Source: Flavobacterium salmonis
GTDB lineage: Bacteria > Bacteroidota > Bacteroidia > Flavobacteriales > Flavobacteriaceae
Direction: 5' to 3'
Assembly (NCBI RefSeq): GCF_903819435.1
Contig: NZ_CAIJDP010000074.1
Coordinates: 124,001-188,000, forward strand
DNA length: 64,000 nucleotides
Both the position numbers and the translations under genes were made by a program. The notes under the pieces were generated by a model, which was not told the DNA's origin, searched no databases, and worked only from the letters and a program-made list of their open reading frames with translations. Shown in pieces: positions 54,182 through 64,000 of this stretch (positions are counted from its first letter, which is position 1; every line of letters begins with the position of its first letter).

Positions 54182-54631
54182 ATGACTTTCAAGAAAAAAA
54201 TACATTCTCACTATTTACAAATGGTTCAGGACAGGATAGATGTTTTCAGGGATATGATTTCAAGCCTGACCGAAGATTCTAAAAATGATGCCAAAGGTTC
54301 TGCCGGAGACAAACATGAAACAGCTTTGTCGATGATGCATATCGAGCAGGAAAAACTAACTAATAAATTAAAAGAAGCAATAGCCCAGAAAGCAGTTTTA
54401 GATAAAATTGATTCCACGAAAACAACAGAAAATATTGTTTCAGGAAGTTTGGTAAAAGCAAACGGGATCTATTTGTATGTAAGTGTAGCGTTACCTAAAA
54501 TTACAATTGACGGAATAAACGTTATTGCGCTTTCTCCGCAATCGCCTTTAGGGAATCATTTAATGGGCAATAAAGTTGGGTTTACTTTTGAGATTAACGG
54601 AACAAAGTATTTGATTGAAAAAATTAATTAA
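54182..54631 (+). CDS. GreA/GreB-like C-terminal-domain protein
   Basis: 149 residues. N-terminal coiled coil (about 10-80, with GSAGDKHETALSMMHIEQEKL) and a C-terminal beta domain (about 85-149) with VIALSPQSPLGNHLMGNKVGFTFEINGTKYLIEKI, which matches the FKBP-like C-terminal part of Gre factors (SP-x-S-P-x-G-x-x-L-x-G). Homologues in databases often carry the label '3-oxoacyl-ACP synthase'; nothing here supports that. It may bind the RNA polymerase secondary channel. It shares an operon with the small membrane protein directly after it. Confidence 0.8.
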   Translation: MTFKKKIHSHYLQMVQDRIDVFRDMISSLTEDSKNDAKGSAGDKHETALSMMHIEQEKLTNKLKEAIAQKAVLDKIDSTKTTENIVSGSLVKANGIYLYVSVALPKITIDGINVIALSPQSPLGNHLMGNKVGFTFEINGTKYLIEKIN

Positions 54632-54838
54632 ATGGACTATCTTTTTTTAATATGTAGCTTTTCTTTATTTGTAGCTGCTTTTGCTTTTTATAAACTTCAT
54701 AAACTTTGGCACAAAGATGTTACTGAAAACAATAAGCTGTATAAGTTTCAGATACAAGCAGGGAATTTTAAAAACTGGATGATGATAATAATGTTAATAA
54801 TCATTGGAATTGTTTACTTTTTTAAATCACTTCCATAA
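54632..54838 (+). CDS. Small hypothetical membrane protein
   Basis: 68 residues with two transmembrane helices (about 2-20 and 48-65, MMIIMLIIIGIVYFF) joined by a basic and polar loop. It begins at the base after the stop of the GreA-like gene, so the two are probably co-translated. No family recognised. Confidence 0.7.
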   Translation: MDYLFLICSFSLFVAAFAFYKLHKLWHKDVTENNKLYKFQIQAGNFKNWMMIIMLIIIGIVYFFKSLP

Positions 54839-55163
54839 TAATTCGAATGATTTAAATGTTATAAAAGCATTCTTTAGGTATTTTTGATTATTCTCTTTTG
54901 GGATATTTTAATGTTTTTTTAAAATGACTAAATTTAATTCAAGAACATTTTCGAAACCCTGTGTTTTGTGTCTTAATTTAAGTTTAAAATTAAAAATTTC
55001 AAGTTCAGAGCTTTTTTATATATTGAAATTTTACATTTAATATGTAAATTGATTGTTTTGATTGATATTTGTAACTGATGTTGTTGTTTGTGTTTCTCAA
55101 TTGTAACTAATACTTCATCTTTGCCCTATCAAAATAAAATTAAAAATAAAAAAATATAAAATT
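54839..55163. other. 325-bp intergenic region upstream of asnB
   Basis: A+T-rich, with no reading frame or clear hairpin. Near the right end CATCTTTG (55116-55123), 40 bp before the asnB ATG, is a near match to the -7 consensus. Nothing else stands out. Confidence 0.4.
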
Positions 55164-56837
55164 ATGTGTGGAATTGTATGTGCCTTTGATCTTAAACAAA
55201 AAGCCGAAACCTTAAGACCTCAAGTATTAGAAATGTCTAAAATCATTCGTCACCGCGGACCGGACTGGAGCGGGATATATAGCAATGATAAAGCCATTCT
55301 TTCGCATGAGCGTTTGGCAATTGTTGATCCTGCTTCTGGAAAACAACCGTTATTTACTGAAGATAAAAAATTGGTTTTGGCTGCAAATGGCGAAATCTAC
55401 AACCACAGAGAATTGCGTAAACAATTTGAAGGAAAATATAACTTTCAGACTGAAAGTGACTGCGAAGTTATTCTGGCTCTTTACAAAGAAAAAGGACCTC
55501 ATTTTGTAGACGAAATGAACGGAATCTTTGGATTTGCAATTTATGATGTAGAAAAAGATGAGTATTTTATTGCTCGCGACCATATGGGTATTATTCCATT
55601 ATACATCGGTTGGGACCAAGATGGAACTTTCTATGTAGCTTCAGAATTGAAAGCTTTAGAAGGATATTGTACAAAAATTGAATTATTCCCTCCGGGACAT
55701 TATATGACAAGCAAAGACGGTGAATTTGTACAATGGTACAAAAGAGACTGGACAGAGTATGATGCTGTAAAAGATAACGAAACGAGTATTCCTGCTATTA
55801 AGGAAGCTTTAGAAGCAGCAGTTCACAGACAATTAATGAGTGACGTTCCTTACGGAGTTTTGCTTTCAGGAGGTTTGGATTCTTCTATTACTTCTGCTGT
55901 AGCTAAAAAATTCGCTCAAAAACGTATTGAGTCAGATGATACTACAGATGCATGGTATCCACAGTTACACTCTTTCTCAGTTGGATTGGAAGGTTCTCCT
56001 GATTTAGCAGCTGCTCAGGTTGTCGCAAAACATATCGGGACAATTCACCACGAAATTAAATTTACAATTCAGGAAGGTTTAGATGCTGTTCGTGATGTGA
56101 TTTACAACCTTGAAACGTATGATGTGACTACGGTAAGAGCTTCGACTCCAATGTGGTTAATGGCAAGAGTTATCAAATCTATGGGGATCAAAATGGTCCT
56201 TTCTGGTGAAGGTGCAGATGAGTTATTTGGAGGATATTTATATTTCCACAAAGCGCCAAACGCAAGAGAATTTCACGAAGAAAACGTTCGTAAATTAGGT
56301 AAACTTCACATGTACGATTGTTTGCGTGCAAACAAAAGTTTAGCAGCCTGGGGAATAGAAGGTCGTGTTCCGTTCTTAGATAAAGAATTTATGGATGTTG
56401 CCATGCGCATCAATCCTCAGGATAAAATGATCAACAAAGAACATCCAATGGAAAAATGGGTTGTTCGTAAAGCTTTCGAAGATATGTTGCCGGAAAGTGT
56501 AGCATGGAGACAAAAAGAACAATTTTCTGATGGAGTAGGTTACAGCTGGATTGATACTTTGAAAGAAGTGGTAGCAGAAGCAGTTTCAGACGAGCAATTA
56601 GCAAATGCGAGATTTAAATTTCCATTACAAACACCAACTTCAAAAGAAGAATACTACTATCGTTCCATTTTTACAGAACATTTTCCAAGTGATGCAGCGG
56701 CATTATGCGTGCCTCAGGAAGCAAGTGTCGCTTGTAGTACAAAAATTGCTTTGGAGTGGGATGAGGCTTTCAAAAACATGAATGACCCATCTGGAAGAGC
56801 GGTTGCAAGTGTACACGATGATGCTTATCAAAAATAA
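55164..56837 (+). CDS. asnB: Asparagine synthase B, glutamine-hydrolysing
   Basis: 557 residues, close to E. coli AsnB. The N-terminal class II glutaminase begins MCGIVCAF with the nucleophile Cys2, RHRGPDWSG, NGEIYNH and SDCEVI. The synthetase domain has the ATP pyrophosphatase loop LSGGLDSSITSA (about 234-245), then ETYDVTTVRASTPMW and LSGEGADELFGGYLY. It makes asparagine from aspartate, glutamine and ATP. A terminator follows and then a second asnB-like gene, tandem. Confidence 0.96.
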   Translation: MCGIVCAFDLKQKAETLRPQVLEMSKIIRHRGPDWSGIYSNDKAILSHERLAIVDPASGKQPLFTEDKKLVLAANGEIYNHRELRKQFEGKYNFQTESDCEVILALYKEKGPHFVDEMNGIFGFAIYDVEKDEYFIARDHMGIIPLYIGWDQDGTFYVASELKALEGYCTKIELFPPGHYMTSKDGEFVQWYKRDWTEYDAVKDNETSIPAIKEALEAAVHRQLMSDVPYGVLLSGGLDSSITSAVAKKFAQKRIESDDTTDAWYPQLHSFSVGLEGSPDLAAAQVVAKHIGTIHHEIKFTIQEGLDAVRDVIYNLETYDVTTVRASTPMWLMARVIKSMGIKMVLSGEGADELFGGYLYFHKAPNAREFHEENVRKLGKLHMYDCLRANKSLAAWGIEGRVPFLDKEFMDVAMRINPQDKMINKEHPMEKWVVRKAFEDMLPESVAWRQKEQFSDGVGYSWIDTLKEVVAEAVSDEQLANARFKFPLQTPTSKEEYYYRSIFTEHFPSDAAALCVPQEASVACSTKIALEWDEAFKNMNDPSGRAVASVHDDAYQK

Positions 56838-56866
56838 TAAAGTTTAATTTAGAACTTAATAGTACA

Positions 56867-56893
56867 GAAAACGTTCTCTCTGAGGGCGTTTTC
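56867..56893 (+). terminator. Terminator after asnB
   Basis: A 12-bp stem with two G-U pairs (56867-56878 with 56882-56893), just past the stop codon, followed by T-rich sequence. Confidence 0.5.
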
Positions 56894-56969
56894 TTGGTTT
56901 ATAAAACTTGTTTAAAACGTTTTTTTGTGAGTTTAATTATTTGCAGGTTAAATGTTTATTTGAATTTTT

Positions 56970-56977
56970 TATATTTG
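56970..56977 (+). promoter_or_regulatory. -7 promoter element of the second asnB-like gene
   Basis: TATATTTG matches TAnnTTTG, 68 bp before the ATG. It suggests the paralogue has its own promoter. A CTTTCG/CGAAAG hairpin follows in the leader. Confidence 0.45.
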
Positions 56978-57045
56978 GCTTTCGCCGAAAGAAGAAATTT
57001 TGCAGAATCAAGTCAGGAATAAATACATAATTAAAACAGAATAGT

Positions 57046-58662
57046 ATGGGTGGGATATTAGCCGTTATAGGTAAAGGAAAAGACCCGCAACTCGTAAAAG
57101 AACTTTCTAAAAGAATGTCGCATCGAGGGGTTGATGATAGTGATTTGCATATTATGGAAAATGGAAGCATTCTGGCCAGTGAACGGATGTCTATTATGGA
57201 TTTGCATTCAGGTAAACAGCCAATTCAGGGGTCAAAAAGTGCATGGATGGTTCATAATGGAGAAATTTATAACCATCAGAAATTAAGAGAAGTAATTTTA
57301 AAACATCATGCATTTAAAACAAAATCAGATTCGGAAGTAATAGTTCATTTATACGAAGAATTTGGTTATGATTTTTGTAATTTACTGGATGGGGATTTCG
57401 CATTTGTAGTTGTTGATGGCGATGATTATATTGCCGGAAGAGATCCTGTAGGGGTCAAGCCTTTGTATTATGGACTAGACGAAAGAGGAAGAATTTATTT
57501 TTCTTCCGAAATGAAATCAATTGCGGATCAGTGCAAGTCGTTTTCTACATTTCCTCCAGGTCATTATTATACAGCAAAAACGGGTTTTGTGAAATATTAT
57601 GAACCTGAATATGAGGAATACGAAAATGCAAATCAACCCCTTGATTTAGATTTGATAAGAGAATCCTTGATTGAATCTACCCGTAAACGTTTAATGGGTA
57701 ATGTGAATGTTGGAGTATTGCTTTCAGGAGGTTTAGACTCATCTTTGACTTCGGCTATTGCATCGCGATTATTAGCTGGAAGCAAAGAAAAATTACATTC
57801 ATTCTCTATAGGTTTAGATGCTGATTCTCCGGATAATATTGCGGCAAGAAAAGCAGCGGAATTTCTTGGAACAGAGCACCATGAAATTCATTTTACTGTT
57901 GAGCAGGGAGTTGAAATTCTAGAGAAATTAATTTATCACATTGAAACCTATGATATTATTTCAGTGCGTTCTGGAGTGCCAATGTATTTGCTCGCTAAAG
58001 CAGTAAAAGAAAAAGGTATAAAAGTGATACTTTCGGGAGAAGGAGCTGATGAAGTTTTTGGAGGACATTTGTATTTTAGAAATGCGCCATCTTCAGAAGA
58101 GTTTCAAAAGGAAACGATCGAAAGGGTTCAAAAGCTGTTTACTGCTGATATATTAAGAGCTGATAAATCGACAATGGCGCATAGTTTAGAACTCAGAGTT
58201 CCATTTTTAGATAAAGATTTCCTGGATGTTGCAATCCGAATTAAAACAGAGGAAAAACAGCCAAAAACATATGAAGCTGTTGAAAAATATATTTTAAGAA
58301 AAGCTTTTGATACAACCGAAGATCCCTACTTGCCATCAGAAATTTTATGGAGACAAAAAGAACAATTTTCAGACGGAGTGGGTTATAATTGGGTAGATCA
58401 GTTAATTAAATATTGTGCTTCTCAGGTTTCAGATGAACAATTGGCTGGTTCGAGTGTAGAATTTCCGTATAATTCGCCAACAACAAAAGAGGCGTATTTG
58501 TACAGGTCTATTTTTCATAAATATTATCCACAGGTCAGTGCAGCACAAACAGTAAGGAAATGGATTCCGAAATGGCAGGATAACCTTGATCCAAGCGGGA
58601 GAGCTAATGCGGCACATCTAAATGCAGATACTGAAATCGCAAAAGCCGGTGTGACTGTTTAA
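57046..58662 (+). CDS. Asparagine synthetase-like paralogue lacking the glutaminase Cys
   Basis: 538 residues, full-length AsnB architecture. The start MGGILAVIG aligns exactly with MCGIVCAF of the upstream gene, so Gly occupies the place of the nucleophile Cys2. The codon is GGT. Other glutaminase marks remain (MSHRGVDDSD, NGEIYNH, SDSEVI), as does the synthetase loop LSGGLDSSLTSA. The segment after ETYD reads IISVRSGVPM where AsnB has TTVRASTPM, suggesting altered substrate binding. It could be ammonia-dependent, or use another amine or acid. It has its own promoter. Confidence 0.9.
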   Translation: MGGILAVIGKGKDPQLVKELSKRMSHRGVDDSDLHIMENGSILASERMSIMDLHSGKQPIQGSKSAWMVHNGEIYNHQKLREVILKHHAFKTKSDSEVIVHLYEEFGYDFCNLLDGDFAFVVVDGDDYIAGRDPVGVKPLYYGLDERGRIYFSSEMKSIADQCKSFSTFPPGHYYTAKTGFVKYYEPEYEEYENANQPLDLDLIRESLIESTRKRLMGNVNVGVLLSGGLDSSLTSAIASRLLAGSKEKLHSFSIGLDADSPDNIAARKAAEFLGTEHHEIHFTVEQGVEILEKLIYHIETYDIISVRSGVPMYLLAKAVKEKGIKVILSGEGADEVFGGHLYFRNAPSSEEFQKETIERVQKLFTADILRADKSTMAHSLELRVPFLDKDFLDVAIRIKTEEKQPKTYEAVEKYILRKAFDTTEDPYLPSEILWRQKEQFSDGVGYNWVDQLIKYCASQVSDEQLAGSSVEFPYNSPTTKEAYLYRSIFHKYYPQVSAAQTVRKWIPKWQDNLDPSGRANAAHLNADTEIAKAGVTV

Positions 58663-58896
58663 GAATTAAACTTATTTTTATATTTCAAATTTGAATTTGA
58701 AAATTAATTTAAAAAACTGAAATAACATTTAATGCTTATTTTGGTTTTTTGTGCTATTCTTATTTTAGAATCTGTAATTTAAGAAATTGTAATTTAAAGT
58801 TAGCTTTTAGATTTATATTTTGATTTTTCAGACAATTGTGTTAATAACTTAGGGCTTTAAATGGTATTTTTAAGAGGTATATAAATTGCGTTTTTA

Positions 58897-58904
58897 TATA
58901 TTTG
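58897..58904 (+). promoter_or_regulatory. gyrB: -7 promoter element of gyrB
   Basis: TATATTTG followed by CG, a perfect TAnnTTTG match, 40 bp before the ATG. Confidence 0.5.
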
Positions 58905-58920
58905 CGTGTTAAGACAATAA

Positions 58921-60885
<1,965 letters not shown>

Positions 60886-60900
60886 TAAAATTTAGTTGTA

Positions 60901-60947
60901 AATTCGTTTAATTGTTTAAATTTACTAAACGATTAAACGAATTTTTT
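60901..60947 (+). terminator. Terminator after gyrB
   Basis: An 18-bp stem with one G-U pair (60901-60918 with 60926-60943) and a 7-nt loop, followed by a T run. Confidence 0.85.
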
Positions 60948-60992
60948 GATTATAAATAAACGAATTAATTAATAACCAATAAAGTATAAAAT

Positions 60993-61928
60993 ATGAAAGT
61001 TACCATTGTAGGAGCAGGAAATGTTGGAGCCACTTGTGCGGATGTTATTTCTTATAGAGGAATAGCAAGCGAAGTTGTATTGTTGGATATTAAAGAAGGT
61101 TTTGCCGAAGGTAAAGCATTGGATATTATGCAATGTGCAACTAATACAGGTTTTGATACCAAAGTATCAGGTGTAACCAATGATTATTCTAAAACTGCCG
61201 GAAGTGATGTAGTCGTAATCACATCAGGAATTCCAAGAAAACCGGGAATGACTCGTGAGGAATTAATTGGTATTAATGCAGGAATTGTAAAAACAGTTGC
61301 CGAGAATTTATTAAAGCATTCACCTAATACCATAATAGTTGTAGTTTCTAATCCAATGGATACCATGACCTATTTAGCTTTAAAGTCAACCGGATTGCCT
61401 AAGAATAGAATAATTGGTATGGGCGGAGCATTAGACAGTTCACGTTTCAGAACCTATCTTTCTTTAGCTTTAGATAAGCCTGCAAATGATATTTCAGCAA
61501 TGGTAATTGGAGGCCATGGTGACACCACTATGATTCCGTTAACTCGTCTCGCTTCTTATAATGGAATACCGGTAACGGAATTCCTTTCAGAAGAAGTATT
61601 GCAAAAAGTTGCGGCCGATACGATGGTAGGAGGAGCTACGCTTACAGGACTTTTAGGGACATCAGCTTGGTATGCTCCTGGTGCTTCAGTTGCTTTTTTG
61701 GTAGATAGTATTTTGAATGATCAAAAGAAAATGATAGCATGCTCTGTTTTTGTAGATGGAGAGTACGGGCAAAAAGATATATGTATTGGAGTACCGTGTA
61801 TAATTGGTAAAAATGGAGTTGAAGAAATTTTAGACATTCAATTAAATGAGAATGAAAGAGCGCTGTTTGCGAAGAGTGCAGATGCGGTTAGGAGTATGAA
61901 TGATGCCTTAAAGTCGATTTTAATATAA
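60993..61928 (+). CDS. mdh: Malate dehydrogenase (LDH-like, NAD-dependent)
   Basis: 311 residues. It oxidises malate to oxaloacetate in the TCA cycle. Rossmann motif VGAGNVGATCADVIS (about 5-19), NAD-selective Asp after the second strand (VVLLDIKEG), substrate arginines in SGIPRKPGMTREELIGIN, VVSNPMDTMTYL and MVIGGHGDTTMIPL with the catalytic His. The short LDH-like form is the usual type in Bacteroidota. It lies between two terminators. Confidence 0.96.
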   Translation: MKVTIVGAGNVGATCADVISYRGIASEVVLLDIKEGFAEGKALDIMQCATNTGFDTKVSGVTNDYSKTAGSDVVVITSGIPRKPGMTREELIGINAGIVKTVAENLLKHSPNTIIVVVSNPMDTMTYLALKSTGLPKNRIIGMGGALDSSRFRTYLSLALDKPANDISAMVIGGHGDTTMIPLTRLASYNGIPVTEFLSEEVLQKVAADTMVGGATLTGLLGTSAWYAPGASVAFLVDSILNDQKKMIACSVFVDGEYGQKDICIGVPCIIGKNGVEEILDIQLNENERALFAKSADAVRSMNDALKSILI

Positions 61929-61946
61929 AGATTTTCGAAAAAAAAG

Positions 61947-61977
61947 AAAAAGGCTGCACTTTTGCAGTCTTTTTTTT
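61947..61977 (+). terminator. Terminator after mdh
   Basis: A 12-bp stem (61947-61958 with 61963-61974) with a 4-nt loop and a T run, 18 bp past the stop codon. Confidence 0.8.
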
Positions 61978-61997
61978 GAGATTAATTAATAAATAAA

Positions 61998-62028
61998 TTG
62001 GTTAATCTTTTCGAGAATTATATATTTG
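61998..62028 (+). promoter_or_regulatory. secDF: Flavobacterial promoter of secDF, both elements present
   Basis: TTG (61998-62000), a 20-nt spacer, then TATATTTG (62021-62028). This is the best full -33/-7 match in the window. Confidence 0.6.
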
Positions 62029-62153
62029 CTCGGTTTAAAAAAAATGTGGTAATTCGTGATTTAGTTTTTTAGTTTTTAAAAATCATGTCAGGGCTTATTT
62101 TATGGGACTTTAAAACAAAATAAACAATAAAACATAATTAATTTTTAGTAATA

Positions 62154-64000
62154 ATGCAGAATAAAGGACTTATTAAATTTTTCGCAATTCTATTTGCATT
62201 GGTAAGTATTTACCAACTTTCTTTCACTTTTGTGGCTAATAATGTCAAAAGTGAAGCTAAGACTTTAGCAGGAAACAATCCTGACAAAGAATTAAAATAT
62301 TTGGATTCTATTGGTAAAGAAAAAGTATTGAATCTTGGTTTTACTGATTTTACTTATAATGAAGTAAAAAACAAACAATTAAATAAAGGTCTTGACTTAG
62401 AAGGAGGAATCAATGTGATTCTTCAGATTTCTATAAAAGATGTTTTGAAAGGATTGGCAAACAATTCTAAAAACCCTGTATTTAATAAATCATTAGCTGA
62501 TGCAAGTGCAAATTTAGAAGGAAACAAAACCTATTTAAATAAGTTTTTTGAAGCTTTTGAAGCGAATTCAAACGGAACTACAAAATTAGCTTCGCCAGAT
62601 ATTTTTGCAAACAGAAGTTTACAGGGCGAAGGTGGTATCGATTTTCAAATGTCTGATGCACAAGTTCAAAAAGTAATTAAAAGAAAAGTTGATGAGTCTG
62701 TTGAAAGTGCTTTTAAAGTACTAAGAGAGCGTATCGATAAATTTGGGGTTACTCAGCCAAATGTTCAGAAATTAGGAGAAACAGGAAGAATCTTAGTTGA
62801 ACTTCCAGGTGCAAAGGATGTTGACAGAATTAAAAAATTATTAGGAGGAAAAGCTCAATTAGAGTTTTGGGAAACTTTTAAAATTGAAGAAATCGGAAAC
62901 TTTTTAGTAGCTTCTAACGAGGCTTTAAAAAAGACTGAAATCAAAAAAACAGAAACTAAAGCTGTTGTTAAAGATTCATTGAATGCTTTATTGACTGACG
63001 CTAAAGATTCAGTTGATACTAAAAAAGGAAACAATCCATTATTTGACAAAATGATTGGTCAGGGTGGTGGACCGGTTTTAGGTTATTTTGCGCCAAAAGA
63101 TACTGCAATTGTTAACGAGTACTTTAAAAGACCTGAAATCAGAATTTTATTGGCTGCAGACCAACATAATGCAAAATTTGTTTGGAGCAAACCAACTACT
63201 ACAAAAGATGCTAAAGGAAAAGATGTTGAAGCTGTTGAATTATATGCTTTAAAAGGAAACAGAGATAATGCTCCTGCTATGAGCGGAGGTGTGGTTACGG
63301 ATGCAAAAGATACTTTTGACCAATTAGGAAAGCCAGCTGTTTCTATGCAAATGAATAGCCAGGGTGCTAAAATTTGGGAAGAATTGACAGGAAGGGCTTT
63401 TTCTCAAAAAAGCTATATTGCTATTGTTTTGGATAATGTAGTTTATTCTGCACCAGGAGTAACAAGCGGACCAATTGCTGGAGGAAGATCTGAAATTACA
63501 GGTTCTTTTGATGTGGCTGAAACTAAAGATTTAGCAAACGTATTAAATGCAGGTAAATTACCGGCTTCTGCTGATATTATTCAATCGACTGTTGTTGGGC
63601 CATCTTTAGGGCAGGCAGCAATTGATGCAGGAACAATTTCATCCATATTAGGATTTTTATTAGTTTGCGGATGGATGGTATTCTATTATGGTAAAGCAGG
63701 TTTGTATGCTAACCTTGCGTTATTGTTAAACTTACTTTTCTTGTTCGGAATTATGGCAAGTTTTGGTTTTGTATTAACATTACCAGGTATTGCAGGTATC
63801 GTATTGACATTGGGTACTGCCGTAGATGCGAACATTATTATATTTGAAAGAGCAAAAGAAGAATTGCGTGAAGGTAAATCATTATCTGAAGCAGTTACTG
63901 CCTCTTACGGATGGCATGGAGCAATGCGTTCTATTATTGATGCAAACGTTACTCACGTTTTAACCGGAGCAATTTTGTTTATTTTTGGAACAGGACCAAT
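62154..64000 (+). CDS. secDF: Protein translocase SecD / SecDF, 5' part
   Basis: 615 residues are inside the window and the frame is still open at the edge. It uses proton motive force to help SecYEG export. One N-terminal helix, then LNKGLDLEGGINVIL (the D1 motif of SecD, about 74-88), the periplasmic P1 domain with LRERIDKFGVTQPNVQKLG, a poorly conserved Lys/Asp-rich insert (about 255-285), and the first SecD helices with VGPSLGQAAIDAG and GTAVDANIIIFERAKEELREGKSL (about 558-581). Bacteroidota usually have SecD and SecF fused; the fusion point lies beyond the edge. Confidence 0.93.
   Translation, partial: MQNKGLIKFFAILFALVSIYQLSFTFVANNVKSEAKTLAGNNPDKELKYLDSIGKEKVLNLGFTDFTYNEVKNKQLNKGLDLEGGINVILQISIKDVLKGLANNSKNPVFNKSLADASANLEGNKTYLNKFFEAFEANSNGTTKLASPDIFANRSLQGEGGIDFQMSDAQVQKVIKRKVDESVESAFKVLRERIDKFGVTQPNVQKLGETGRILVELPGAKDVDRIKKLLGGKAQLEFWETFKIEEIGNFLVASNEALKKTEIKKTETKAVVKDSLNALLTDAKDSVDTKKGNNPLFDKMIGQGGGPVLGYFAPKDTAIVNEYFKRPEIRILLAADQHNAKFVWSKPTTTKDAKGKDVEAVELYALKGNRDNAPAMSGGVVTDAKDTFDQLGKPAVSMQMNSQGAKIWEELTGRAFSQKSYIAIVLDNVVYSAPGVTSGPIAGGRSEITGSFDVAETKDLANVLNAGKLPASADIIQSTVVGPSLGQAAIDAGTISSILGFLLVCGWMVFYYGKAGLYANLALLLNLLFLFGIMASFGFVLTLPGIAGIVLTLGTAVDANIIIFERAKEELREGKSLSEAVTASYGWHGAMRSIIDANVTHVLTGAILFIFGTGP

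Noticed and set aside
54182..54631. 3-oxoacyl-ACP synthase
   Set aside because: At 149 residues it is far too short, with no Cys-His-His triad; the C-terminal motif is Gre-like.
58683..58702. Palindrome after the second asnB-like gene as a terminator
   Set aside because: The 9-bp A+T stem has a 2-nt loop and no T run, so it is too weak to call.

Overview
The window is a contiguous piece of a flavobacterial chromosome, most likely Flavobacterium or a close relative. The evidence is strong A+T bias, several TAnnTTTG-type -7 promoter elements, almost no Shine-Dalgarno sequences, and Bacteroidota-type gene forms: a NusB with a long N-terminal extension, DUF3276, DUF2911, a GreA-like protein of the kind usually mislabelled '3-oxoacyl-ACP synthase', and a SecDF that appears fused. 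I see no rRNA, tRNA, CRISPR array, integrase or transposase. Both ends cut a gene: an exported alpha/beta hydrolase at the left and SecDF at the right.

Layout. 1-5020 (minus): hydrolase, GH3 beta-glucosidase, DUF3276 nucleic-acid-binding protein and an ABC exporter. 5224-7786 (plus): leucine-type amino-acid dehydrogenase, NusB and YajC. 8106-11225 (minus): YdeI-like protein, peptidase T and an exported formylglycine-generating enzyme. 11642-16800: pyrD, the convergent satD/DUF3307 pair, HMG-CoA lyase and guaB. 16857-25432 (minus): two exported proteins, a membrane-anchored hydrolase, a Nudix hydrolase, purA, a Fur-family regulator, a RelA/SpoT enzyme and a TrmH/SpoU methyltransferase. 25573-33333: a MoxR / DUF58 / DUF4350 / DUF4129 / SpoIIM / RDD cluster with two secreted orphan genes in or beside it.

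34046-46407 is an accessory surface-glycan island lying between a TRIC-type channel gene and ftsE. It holds a FemAB-like transferase, sugar aminotransferase (FdtB type), Wzx flippase, a 61-residue DPGTG microprotein, a NoeA-like methyltransferase, a membrane alkaline-phosphatase-fold enzyme, four glycosyltransferases, a sugar 3,4-ketoisomerase (FdtA type) and a 2OG-Fe(II) oxygenase. The ketoisomerase and aminotransferase together suggest a dTDP-3-amino-3,6-dideoxyhexose in the glycan. 47517-53989 holds a 1004-residue TPR protein, PhzF, an outer-membrane barrel and DUF2911. 54182-64000 holds the GreA-like protein, two tandem asparagine-synthetase genes, gyrB, mdh and the start of secDF.

The least explained features are these. 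(1) Four 28-bp repeat units, in exact register and each with an internal dyad, lie just upstream of satD; the SatD protein ends in a helix-turn-helix. (2) The second asparagine synthetase has Gly where the glutaminase nucleophile Cys2 should be. (3) The DPGTG microprotein, NoeA-like methyltransferase and membrane phosphatase-fold enzyme form a tight three-gene module. (4) Three structured intergenic repeat elements look like members of dispersed families.
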